Shown here in pieces: positions 30,279 to 40,640 of a DNA stretch of 64,000 bases. Each line of letters starts with the position of its first letter. Positions within the stretch are counted from its first letter, which is position 1. Where the stretch lies: the NCBI GenBank assembly GCA_033558025.1, contig JAUCEF010000005.1, forward strand, positions 6,200,001 through 6,264,000. The letters run 5' to 3'. Made by a program: the position numbers and the translations under genes. Origin of the DNA: Phytophthora sp. 'mugwort' (taxonomy: Eukaryota; Oomycota; Peronosporomycetes; Peronosporales; Peronosporaceae). Below the pieces are notes generated by a model that had not been told where the DNA came from, ran no database searches, and worked only from the letters and a program-made list of their open reading frames with translations.

Positions 30279-30720
30279 TAATAGTTCCATCTCGAACTTC
30301 TTAATCGCTAGGTTTAGGTTGTGGCAAGCACACTTAAAAAAGCAGTGAAAGACCGAGCAAGGGCAATTGTCGCCGATGAGTGCGGCGGTCACAAGTTGTG
30401 ACTCACAACCGGCTGTCAATGTACCGGGGTTACATGAACAGTGGTGTGTCACTCTTCAGAGGTTACGTGGTGAGGGCACCATCAACACACAGACACTCCA
30501 TCAGGTCGCTCTAAAAACAAAGGCTTCGGGAGTTTTATATTTTGAAGAAATAGTACAATTATAATATTATGGTTACATTTGAAGGAATAGCTGACTATTG
30601 CTTTTATGTGGCCGAGTATAATACGAACTCTACAGCACCAATAAGGAAAACATATACTGATGCGTAATACATAATATATAGATACATTATTTTATTTATT
30701 GACCGCTAATGATTTTACAT
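30279..30720. other. Intergenic, no feature recognised
   Basis: AT-rich without coding motifs. Confidence 0.35.
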
Positions 30721-31242
30721 TCTAAAACTCAACACTAACGTCCGTCCGTCCGTCGTCTGTCACGCCATAACGTGATTTCTAGCCGCAATATCATTGGCTG
30801 CCAAAGCAGCGAAGGCGGCCCTCATTCGCCAAAACAACCTTCCGCCGAAGGTGGTCATTTATGTAAATATAATTTAACGATTGGTTGAAACTTAATGCAT
30901 ATTTTTTTAGCCTGCCTTCTTTCATTAGACCGTCACATGCAGGGTGTACGAGGCGGGAGCGGTGTCGCCGCTGCTCGAACATGCGGGGCTGGCGCTGCCG
31001 CTACACAAGTGCGGGTGCTGCAAGGCACTCCTTGCATGGAGCGCCTTCGGGGAAGCCACAGGCTCAGCCGTCAAGGTGTAATTTTCCAAGCGGAAAGTCG
31101 TGGGTTCGATTCCCGCTGGCGACCAATTTTTGTCTCTCTACTTTTTGTATTGAAAGGCCATCGGAGCCCAGCGGAGGCGGGCAGGCCCACATACTGGGAT
31201 CAAAACTAAACCCACCGCTGCGTAACGGCGGCGCTCGGCTAG
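30721..31242 (+). mobile_element. Helitron-like non-autonomous element, copy 2
   Basis: Shares its left 230 bp and right 80 bp with 19343-19699. It begins TCTAAAACTCAAC and ends GGCGCTCGGCTAG followed by T. Its middle contains extra sequence absent from copy 1 (about 30985-31150), including a tRNA-like unit. Capture of foreign segments is characteristic of Helitrons. Confidence 0.5.
31052..31125 (+). other. tRNA-like sequence with encoded CCA
   Basis: A good T-arm (GTGGG-TTCGATT-CCCGC) and partial acceptor stem (GAAGCCA with TGGCGAC) are followed directly by CCA. The D-arm and anticodon arm do not fold, so it is not a working tRNA. Nuclear eukaryotic tRNA genes do not encode CCA, so this may derive from a reverse-transcribed mature tRNA or a SINE. 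Confidence 0.4.
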
Positions 31243-31816
31243 TTTGAAACAACTGGAGCAGAATTGCGGCCGCGGCTCGAACAGAAGCGTTGTGGTCGCG
31301 GTTTGGCCGGACGCTTTGCGATCCGTGCCCCCCCCCCCTTCTAACCATGGGCACACGAATTACGAAATCTGCACTGTGTTCTTCATGGGGTAGGCGGACG
31401 GACGGTTCTAGTGCAACTTCTGAACTACCAGTACATTAAGGAGAACGGCACCGGTTCACGTACTCACGGCTTTGCCAGAACCCACATATACGACCCTCGA
31501 GGATATCTTGATGCCTATAACAAAACACTTTGGAACGATAATACTTTAGAAACTCAGCGTCCGCCATAGGAAGGAGCCTGGAATATGTTATGGGAATACT
31601 TTAGAACATATTAATTTCTGCGGATACAGAAAATGATTTCTGGAATATTTAATATTAGGAGCCCTGACCAGTGATCGCACTGCCCTCCAGGCGTTCAACA
31701 AACGTCGTAATGTACGCCGCATCCAGCTCGACGTCTTCCTCCGTTCTCAGCCCCCCCCCCCCCCCCGTTCAAGCAGAACCTCTCAACCTCCTTTAGCTGA
31801 CCCCGCAGCTCGCCAT
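31243..31816. other. Intergenic with C-rich run
   Basis: Contains poly-C tracts at about 31328-31337 and 31750-31766. No gene recognised. Confidence 0.35.
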
Positions 31817-32082
31817 GACTTCCCGCCAGCTCTGTGCTTCTACTTTAATTACCTCGGCGAAGGTCTGTTCAATGTAAGATATGAAGACGAACTCGAAAGC
31901 AGACGTCCGGCACTGAGTACAGCAACCTCCTAATCCACATTAACACCAAGCACGCTGGCTACGATGCTGAGTATGCTGAGCTTCATGTCGCCCAGGCGCC
32001 GTTTATCGACATGTTCGGCTTTGTAGATGAAGGCACACGCAATATCTACCAATCGATGGTCTACAGGGCTCCCAGGAGATAA
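31817..32082 (+). pseudogene. hAT-type BED zinc-finger fragment
   Basis: A frame reading YFNYLGEGLF and, after a shift, SNLLIHINTKHAGYDAEY and FGFVDEGTRNIYQSMV resembles the BED-finger N-terminus of oomycete hAT-like transposases (a strand, then NL..H....H, then FGFV...N.YQWM). The CxxC half is degraded and the rest of the transposase is missing. Confidence 0.4.
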
Positions 32083-33829
32083 CCAATAACAACAAATTCA
32101 TCAGACGTGGATACTAGGCAAGAAACACAACAATAGTCGAGCTAGTCAGCCCTTGTTGGCCTGCGCTGGGTTGCCCCTAGTCGTTCGGCCCAACCGGGGT
32201 AGTGGTGTTTCGCTTCCGCCGAGACCAAGTACCCCAAACAAGTCAATAGACAAAGATCGGCTGAGCTGATGCCTCTGGTTTAGATATTTCGTATCATCCG
32301 CTAATGAGCGACGACGGCGCGTTAGCGCTTTGATGGGCCGCCGAGAGCAAAGGCTTCTCAGCTAGAAATGTTACGGTTCCCGGGTTGTACATCCTACCGC
32401 CCCGCCGAGTTCGGCAGGACTTGTTCCTTCGCGCTTGGTGAAACACGCCCTTCCCCGGGCCGACCTAGTTCTCTTGGCGCTACCAGTCAACACCGTACAA
32501 GCTGTGGAGAAGCGTCAATTAGAAATATCAGATCCCCAAGGAATGGCCAGATCGGTGAGAAAGGCGGTCCCAGCTGTGAAGAGAGGGAGCGATCGAGCCG
32601 GATCGAGATATACGAGGTAAAGGCGGGGCGACGTTCAATTTATTCTGGGGTATGATGGGATAATTTTCGATGACGAGAAAGGGACCAGGGTCGGGCAACC
32701 ACCTCACACAACATAGATCTGCTATACTGTAATCACCCAACCGATCGGGGATCAGATGGATATTCGAAGACTGGGTCGAGGGGGATACAAGAGATCAGGA
32801 TCGGCAAGTGATGACGGAATCGATCAAACCGGATCTAACCCCCGTTTGACCTCTGGCGGACCCCGATCGTGCGGATCTGGTATCCGCGGGCTGGGTTATT
32901 GGACGATGAGACGTTCAAGTTGTGGAAGATCGAGCTGATGCGGCTACCACAGATGGAGCTACGCCTTGTAGCCCGAGACCGGTCAGAACAGGTCGATCTT
33001 GCAGCCGAGATCAAGCCGATCGATGGAATCGATAGCGGATTTGGCAGATCGGGCCGATCTGGCGATCAAGGTTGGCAGATCGAGCCGGGCCGAGGTTCAA
33101 GGTTCGGAAGGTCGTGCTGATCCGGCGTCCACAGATTGGCCAACACCCCATCGTCCGAGATCGGGCCGATCTTGCGGTCGAGATCGAGCGGATCGGGTCG
33201 ATCGGTCGCCGATCGGCATACAGGTTCCGACATCCTCGATCTGTCAGATCGGCATACAGGTTCCGACATCCTCGATCTGTCAGATCGGCATACATGTTCG
33301 GACATCCGCGATCTGGCAGATCGAGATTCGATCAGCAATCATCTTCGGAGGTGGGCAAGTGTGACGACGGTACGTGTTGAGTTGTTGAAGAAGATCAAGA
33401 TTCAGGAGGTTCAGGTGGTACAAGACAGGTTTCAGGAGGGGAGGATATGACAAGAAAAGGATAAACAACAATCAGACTCGAATTTGCATTGGACGACTTA
33501 GGCGGTTTTCAAATACCGTGGGAAGGGAACTACATTGGTCACCTAAAGGTGTTAACCAGTTCAAGGTAGCAGATCTAATGTAGTAGTGAGAGGATCGGAT
33601 CGGATATTGGCCGACCCTCCCCCACGCTAGCGAACTTCTACTCAAGCGCGTACCTCGATCAATCGGCGTTCAGTGCTTGACCGACGATCGCCTCGACTCT
33701 CAATTCGCAAGATCCCGTTAAAGCAAGCGGCAAGCAACTCAAGGAAAGGAAAGGAACACACCACACGACAACCTCGGCCTCGGATCAAGTCCAGACCGCC
33801 GAGCGAAGGTCGACTACCTCAGATCGGAG
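32083..33829. other. Unrecognised repeat-like region with GATC-rich tract
   Basis: No gene recognised. From about 32750 to 33340 the tetramer GATC and the hexamer GATCGG recur at very high density on both strands, ending in a 36-bp tandem repeat. A TGTTACGG start at 32369 could be an LTR end, but I find no partner. Confidence 0.35.
33211..33318 (+). repeat. 36-bp tandem repeat, three copies
   Basis: Units start at 33211, 33247 and 33283 with GATCGGCATACAGGTTCC. The first two are identical; the third has several substitutions (TACATGTTCGG, CATCCGCG, CTGGCA). Confidence 0.9.
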
Positions 33830-34890
33830 TCAATAACGGCAGCAGAGCGAAGCATCACGCTGCTCCACATATTTGATCTTGCAAATTACGTCAACTGCCG
33901 AATGGAAACTTTGATCTATTACTCTGCGCGCTTCTTCCGGATCAACCTGAACATCGCTTGCTTGTTGGGTGGCTTCCACTGACGGCAACTGCTGCTCACT
34001 CTGAACAGCATTCAATCGTTCTTGCACTACCTTCTCCACCATCATTGCAATAGTTCCTTCCAGCTCAGCATCGCATTGCTGGCGTACTTGCTTGCTCTGT
34101 TCGTTGATACGCACACCTTGGTTCCGGACCAGTTCTTTAAGCGCTGACGTAGCGTCAGCCTGGCGCTGAACTAGCAGGTTCAGCTATGATTGAGAGTTTG
34201 TGATTGCCTTCTGCATCCGGGCTTCGAGTTGACGCTCCGTGTTCGACGCTATTTCCAGGACAAGCGCGCGGGTAGATTATCGCAGAGGCTCTTCAGCATG
34301 GTTGACACTCTACAACAATCTTGGCGTATCACTTCTCACACCCGCTGGAGGTCCTGTGGCTGTAACACTCTTAGATGCTGCTTCCACTTGTTGCTGTACG
34401 AGCTGAGAGACCGCCTGCCCAAGCCACAGTTGCTTCTGGGACGCCGCCAGAAGCAACTGTGGCTTGGGCAGGCGGTCTCTAATGTGTTGCATTCAGCGCC
34501 TCCCAGCTTCTCTACGATGACGGGCTGCTGATCCGTGCGGCGTTTCACGCTCGTTTCCGTCAGAGCATACATAGCCATCAGTACTGCGTTCTGGGCATCG
34601 TTTTGCCCTTGTTGCTGCTGCTGCAGCGCTACATGCTCAGCAGCTAGAGCCTCCGTCCGATGCAGCATATGCTGCGCGAGGCTGGCCAGTTAATCACTGA
34701 CGCTTGGAGCTTTCGCGACTGCGGATTGGGCTTCCTCGGCGTGTGCGACTATTGCAGTCTCTGTGTTCTCGGTTTCCCCCCTCTCCAAATTATCCATGTG
34801 TGCATTCACCTCGTACCGTATCCGTGCAGCTACTTGGGCGGTCTGCTGTGCTCGAGTGAGAACCATCGTGCAGCGATTTTCCGCCTTCAT
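33830..34890 (-). pseudogene. Retrotransposon gag-like coiled-coil relic
   Basis: On the minus strand three consecutive frames (34890-34690, 34668-34490, 34114-33830) give polar, Gln/Glu/Ala-rich helical protein: MVLTRAQQTAQVAARI, LAAEHVALQQQQQGQNDAQ, EQSKQVRQQCDAELEGTIAM. The composition suits the N-terminal half of an oomycete LTR-element gag, but no diagnostic motif is present. An inverted duplication at 34406-34480 interrupts it. Confidence 0.35.
34406..34480. repeat. Perfect inverted duplication (hairpin)
   Basis: Two perfect 34-nt arms (34406-34439 and 34447-34480) separated by GACGCCG. The left arm starts AGAGACCGCCTGCCCAAG, the right ends CTTGGGCAGGCGGTCTCT. It has the same architecture as the hairpin at 17757-17843. 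Confidence 0.95.
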
Positions 34891-35139
34891 CTCCGAATCT
34901 CTTGGAAATATGGAAATGTGATATTTGGCTGAGGACTAACGTCCAACCACATGAACTAACGTTTTGCGTCAACAAGATTCGCGGAGAACGAGCAAAAGGG
35001 CAATAAGCACTCAAAGTGCTCGTGCTCCCCCACCAAAACCGATAATTGCCAATGAACCAATAAAACCTTGAGAGCCGTGCTCTCGAGGTTTTAGTGCTCC
35101 CCTTTTTTTCCGCGAGCAGTGCTCCCACTTTGAGGGTCC

Positions 35140-35460
35140 AAGGCTTGTGGTTGTAGAACTCTTCCATGGGACACTTGTCCATGTCGTGAAACTCACCACA
35201 TCCACGGCATACGAAAAGACAGTGGTCTACTGGATGGCCTCTCTTGCCGCATTTCTGGCACGTCAGACGTCGCCAACAACCGAGATCCATATGCTTCCGA
35301 GACCCACAGTGGGAGCACCGACTCCGATCCGATCCGTCCACGGGTAGTGGCGCTCGACGCTCATGAGACGTTGATTTTGGGAGCAGGCCGCTGATCTGTA
35401 TACCCTTTCAAACTCGTTAAAATTGCTGAACCATTCGGTGCAGTGAACCATTCAGTTGTG
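35140..35460 (-). pseudogene. Gag fragment with tandem zinc knuckles
   Basis: Minus-strand protein CSHCGSRKHMDLGC, CQKCGKRGHPVDHC and CRGCGEFHDMDKC gives three CX2C...H...C knuckles in a row, followed by PMEEFYN, typical of gag proteins of oomycete LTR elements. The upstream part continues in another frame (CTEWFSNFNEFERVYRS, 35440-35390). Downstream the sequence changes abruptly at about 35135 to a short region with inverted CTCAAAGTG motifs (35003-35135), perhaps a small inserted element. Confidence 0.6.
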
Positions 35461-35769
35461 AAATTGGGGATATGCAAGCGAGCTTCATGAATATGCTGTT
35501 GTCGCCCGTGCCGGACACGGCCCTCATACCCCAGCCACCCTCTCCTTCCCCATCGACAGCCAGTGGGTGACGCACGGTGACAAAAGGAGCTCCTTCTGCA
35601 ACAAGGGGCACTTCTAAGAAGCCGTCGAAGCGAGGGCGCCCGTCCAACAGCAACCCGGAGGTGTGGACAAAGGGGCGACGGATACATTGTTCACTGTGCG
35701 GTAAGGACTTGTGCTGTGGGGTGGCTAGATCTCACAGGTCGTTAAGTGTGTGATGCATGCGTAAGATAT

Positions 35770-36500
35770 TTTTAGATATTTGACTACGAAGAGGAGTCCA
35801 AGCACGTACGCAACCGCGTTAAGGTTGGTGCAGCGTGGATATCGGTGGCCACGTTGGTAAATAAGGCCGAGGAGATAGTCTACACCGTGAACCAGTTCGA
35901 GCAAAAGGTAAGTTTGAACCCTGCTATTTTTGCTTCTTGAAGCCCTTGTTAATAAATGCTGTATATGTGCTACGCAGATCGAATGGCTTAAGCCAAAGTG
36001 GTCAATGTATCGTTTGGATCAAAATGCTACTGACAATGTGACAAAAGATGGCCCCTCCCTCTTGTCTGGAACTGATGTTCGAGCACTGGGCTCCTAACCA
36101 TGGCATGCAGAACACCTCGCTCTGTGATGCGTCGACCAACCACGACGACGACGCTGAAATCGTCGACATAACTCCAAACGAGGGTGGGTCAATCGGGACA
36201 GTGTGCGACAAGCTCAAGAAAACGAACGGGGGCTCTGCTGAAGAAGGTATTTGTTGTAGCCGATACTGCTGTCATTGCTTACACTTGTCTAGGAGGCGTG
36301 TTGCTTTGGCAATGGAGCTGAGAATGCTTGACGATAGAGTGAAGCTTGTGGGCGAAGCCATGAAGGAAACGGCATCTGCGTTAACAGGGGCGTCGATATC
36401 CCGTGAGGTGGTTGCGTCGCTAGCGCAAGAAGAAGACGCATTGCAGTAGCAAACTGCTGCCATGAAGGAACTCATTCGTGCGCTGCGAGATGGCAATTAA
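35770..36500 (+). pseudogene. Myb/SANT-like partner gene of a Harbinger-type element
   Basis: Plus-strand exon RVKVGAAWISVATLVNKAEE with TVNQFEQK ends at a consensus donor GTAAGT (35908), and resumes after an acceptor at 35977 with IEWLKPKWSMYRLDQN: Trp-spaced helices as in Myb/SANT or NAM-like DNA-binding proteins of PIF/Harbinger elements. The remainder (36048-36449) has an acidic linker and a charged C-terminal helix (RRRVALAMELRMLDDRVKLV). One frame change occurs near 36090 and the C-terminal frame stops at 36449. It converges with the transposase on the opposite strand, the usual two-gene layout of Harbingers. Confidence 0.5.
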
Positions 36501-37432
36501 CGTCTATTTGCTCGAGGGTACAACAGACTAGCTAAGTCATTACGTTTTGCTTTGCAAAGAACACGTCGATCGGCACTCGGCTCCCCTTTCAATACATTAT
36601 CACTGGGATCATCATGCTCGTTGCGGCTGATAGTGGCGTCGTCCAAATCAGTTAGAATGTTGTGCAGGACCATAGCCGCCAAATGCACCTGACACAGTGT
36701 ACTTGGTTTTGTTCCAGTTGGCGTCTAATTAAACGAAATCGCTGCTTCAACATCCCGCATGCGCACTCGATTGCCATTCGATAGGCACTGTGGATATAAC
36801 GAAAGAGCTTTCCACCTTCTTCACGTCGAATGTACGGTGTGAGTAGCTCGAAGCTGAGTGTGTGCCCAGCATCAGCAAAAAAATGACAGCCAGGAGGAAG
36901 TACAGTTTGCACCGAGAGTCCAATGCCGGACGCTTTTCAAGTATTTTTGTCACTATAAAACCCTGGCCGCATGTCGTAGTCCATGAAGCGACGGCGAGAA
37001 TCACAAATATCTTGCATGTTTATCATTGGATAGAAGTCCATGCAATACCACCCTTCGTACTCAGCACCCTTGCTATCTCGAAGTGAGAGTCATCTACAGC
37101 TCCACAAATGTACGGAAATTTGCAGACCACAGCAAAGCCGTCCATCACTTTCCTCCACTCAGCACCACTTGATAGCATTCTAATGTAGACGTATGCTTGC
37201 CCTTAAACAAGCCTCAGTAACTCGTTAATGTAGTATCCTCGTGAGACTTTGATATGCCTAGCGCCAACCCAGCATCTTTCATGTTCACAGGCGATGTTAG
37301 ATACAGCCGTAGCAAGCCCATCTTTTTTCTTAAAAGAGTGTTCACGTCCGTGGAGCAGGTTGGGTGATGCATTCGGTCAAAATATGTCGCAAATGCGCAC
37401 AAAGTTGCTCTGGGGGAAGCGCAGGTGATCAC
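36497..37432 (-). pseudogene. PIF/Harbinger-type DDE transposase relic
   Basis: Minus strand: N-terminal part LLRLYLTSPVNMKDAGLALG (37432-37214), then FPYICGAVDDSHFEI (about 37110, first Asp region), GWYCMDFYPMINMQDICDSR (about 37040), LPPGCHFFADAGHTLSFELL (36905-36850, second Asp in the GD/AD position) and YRMAIECACGMLKQRFRLIR (about 36780, catalytic Glu). This order and the late E...A...G.LK.RF motif are those of Harbinger nucleases (DDE_Tnp_4). Several stops and frame shifts (near 37200, 37020, 36930 and 36690) make it inactive. Confidence 0.6.
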
Positions 37433-39429
37433 GAAACCAAGCGTCGGAGCGAGGGGATGCTAATAAAGGGTGGAAAACCAGGTGGGTCACGGTCAGTTGG
37501 TTTCGTTGTTCGCTCTTAAACGCGAGGTGCTGGCCGCTATTGTTGCCGTGCAAACGGCCAGCAGAAAAGCGAGCATTGCATTGTTTTCGTCTTGGCCGTC
37601 CATGGCGACCACGCGTTTGGCTGTCTCTCTGAATCGATGTCTATCTTGGAATATAATCCACAAACAATTCCCACCCCCTTGGGGGTCGGAATTTAGGCCT
37701 CATCTGGGGATAAATCGCTGGCCAAGCAGAATGCGTTCCGATATCCCAGACCCAGACACGACGGAGAAACCAGGGCCTAATACGCTCGCATAATATCCAT
37801 ATGAGCATATGAGCAAATACTTGAAGTGCTACATTTCGTTGCTCTGCTTCGTATAATTAGCCCCGCTGTTCTGCACTTTATAACTTCGATGGCCGCCATT
37901 AGGTCGTCGACTGCGGCGAGCCCTGACACGTAAACTGTACGCTACTTGAAACCCTCAACGCTATTGCCACAGTTGGAGTGCTCTTAAAACTGTCTCCATA
38001 ACAGTGCCTAGGTTTGTCTTGCAGGACATGCTACTGACCTCGATGCGCATTGTGGACGAATCTGCAAGCCTTCGCGCACTATGTTTTCATCACGGTCAGG
38101 TCTATTTCGTGGACAACATGAAGCCATCGAAATCAGCGAATGAGTGTGATGAATAGAACACTCTTGTAGGTCATGACGACGAGCATGGCGAAATACGCTA
38201 CAGTCATTTGATCGTGTACATCACTGCAAAAGCTAGCTTGCATTAAATCTTATGAAGGTTGTCCTGCGGTCGCACTTTTCGCCTTTAACAATTCTAATGT
38301 TCCATCTAGCAGCTCGTTCAACAGCACGATCAGGAAGTACCGTATGAAGCCAATCGCGTATTTGATAGCGGTGTTGACTACCCACGGCCGGAAGGTCAGC
38401 ATAACGCAGAAAGTTTGGGACCCAGATCCCTGACCAGCGCAGAAGTCCGAGCTGGTCGCCGACATGTCCAGCGAGGTAGAAATGCTGCTATCCATGACGA
38501 ATATATACTATATCTAAAAACGTTTTGTGTTATTACAGTCAATTAAAATTCCTAACAACTCGCTATTATAATGTCCAGCTTGGACCAGATGACTAACTAC
38601 GTGTCGTCTTAGCACATGCCATTAATGTGTTCTTGCTTGGTGAACTCATCCGCTCCGTCTCTGGAGCCGTTGGAGTAGGGTTCTCATTCGTTTTATCGGT
38701 CACTACCTTCATGTCAGATATAAGGCTACTGATGAAGCTTAAATATAAGGCTTAAAGCCAGGGAATCCGACAATACCATTCATACCTATTGATCAAAAAA
38801 AGAAATAGTTAGCGTGAGGCTCCAAGCAAATCAATAATGAAAGCAGAGACAACACAAGTAAATGGTCAGCGGAAGCAAGGGGTATACGACGTTGTTACCA
38901 GCCTAAATGTTTCACGCGTCGACGGTTGTCACGTTTCAGTACTGCTCGTTCACCTTGCGAAACAGAATCATTTGCAAGGTGAACGGCAACAAACGGTTGC
39001 GCGCGTACCGCAACACTCTTCGTACCACACTAAAAAGTCACTCGATGGCGGTGGATTTCGGAGGAATAGCGTATAATAGAACATAGTCACTTGGCCCTTC
39101 GACGAGTTTTCGACACTTGAGCATTCTGTCGCCGAAGCCGAGGATGTGACTTCAGCTCAACGACAGAGTTCATGGGATCCCGCATAAATGACTGCAGGGC
39201 CAAGCATTCGGCCAGCATGAGATGCTCCGCGAGGCCGCCGAGCACCTTCACCACTCCAGCCTCGAACGCAGGCGAGTGGACGATGTCCGCATCTGGAGTT
39301 GCTTAAGAACCATTAACAATCAAATAGTTAGAAACTTGAAATAGGCATAACGACTACAAAATGCTTCCCGATATAATTGGCCAAAGCCGGCTTGACTTCT
39401 AGCAGTCCGTCGAGCAGGCCCCGCGCGTC
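37433..39429. other. Intergenic, no feature recognised
   Basis: Several short frames exist (for example 38250-38495 minus, with a hydrophobic stretch IGFIRYFLIVLL) but none has a recognisable family or partner exon. It may contain the ends of the neighbouring transposons. Confidence 0.3.
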
Positions 39430-40640
39430 CATCAAGCTGCGGTTGTCAGACTGTAACTTTCTCGAGGCAGACTTCACCTCTTCCAGCTGCACCACAGCGC
39501 CTTAAGCCTGCGGTTAGTGGCCGGGAACGGTATGGCTTCGGCTTGCTCTTCATCGTCTGCGCTGATAAACTCGCGAAGCTCGAAATAGCGCGCCAGCATA
39601 GAGAAGTTCGAGCTCCAGCGCGTCTCCTGGCGCAATTTCGGTCGCAGCGATGTCTTATGTCTATTGATCCATACAAAACGCAAAATGTTAGTTACGAGAT
39701 GGAGACCGTAAGTAAAGCAAAATACGTACCCACTTTGGTTAATCCTGCGCAGGCGCTTCATGAGTGTCTGAATTTGGTCCAGGCCATCCTCATCCAGCCC
39801 AAGCTAGCTGCGCACGGCCAGGTTGAGACGATGGCTGACGCAGCCAAATGAGCGGATTACCCAGCAGCCTGGTCAGCCGCATTTTTACAGCGCAGGTATC
39901 TCCAACAAGAAATATCACAGTAGACAGGTCCTTACCGGAATGGCAGGGGAAAACGCTGCCAGCGCAGCTTTGTGCGTCTCCGCGTTGAGAGTGTCGTCGG
40001 GGCCGTTGATAATCGGCACCATAGAGAGTAGGGGGGGGAGCAACGGACTTGATTGTGCTGATAGCACGGAAGGCAGCGAGAAAGTGCTCGCTCTCGTGCG
40101 TCCATCCGTCTAGAATTACGCAAAACAAAGGGTGGAAGCTTAGCTCCGATGCTTCGCTCGAACGCCTAGGCGACGTATTCCATGTCAAGAGAAAGTTTCC
40201 GCACAGATTGTCGCCAAGTTGGTGTACCTTACATCAAAGACGGTTGTGTTAGACTTAGATTCAGGTTAAACACAGCAAGTACAAAGCACTTACCTCATTA
40301 TTGTCTCCATCTCAACAAATAAAAACGGGAGATTCCCCTTCACGACCCACAGGGGCCAGGCATACCTGCTGGAAGCCTTTGGGTGAGCCCATAGAAGTAG
40401 CGTCCGGTGGAAGCCGCGGTGACAGCCTCCACCTCGGCCTCAAAGCGGTCACGGTCGGACCGCATGTGTGACACCAAGTTTGTGTACCCCGTTTTGGGCA
40501 CATGCTTCCGCATCTTCTGCAGACCTTGCAGATCTGGAAGCCAGTAGGGTCTCCTCTTCGGTAAGGAAGGGCTTGAAGTACAATGATGCAATCTGCGTTG
40601 GCGCAAGCTTGCTCTTCGACTGGTGCGGGGCAACGAGCAA
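39430..40640 (-). pseudogene. hAT-like transposase relic with BED finger
   Basis: Minus strand. A BED-type segment (about 40540-40440: ICKVCRR-like Cys pair, then KTGYTNLVSHMRSDRDRFE) is followed by FCVILDGWTHESEHFLAAFRA (about 40120), KDLSTVIFLVGDTCAVKMRL (about 39910) and, after a frame break, LRQETRWSSNFSMLARYFEL with FISADDEEQ (about 39650). ILDGWT, FLVGDNCAVN and TRWSSTF-type motifs are diagnostic of this oomycete hAT-like family. Multiple frame breaks; the C-terminal dimerisation region is not found. Confidence 0.55.

Noticed and set aside
31064..31354. Minus-strand frame with GNRTHDFPLGKL
   Set aside because: This peptide is a translation of tRNA-like sequence, a common false gene.
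33211..33318. CRISPR-like array
   Set aside because: The 36-bp units are directly adjacent with no spacers, and the genome is eukaryotic: a simple tandem repeat.
36048..36449. Independent 133-residue gene starting at 36048
   Set aside because: Better explained as the C-terminal part of the spliced Myb/SANT-like gene starting upstream of 35908.
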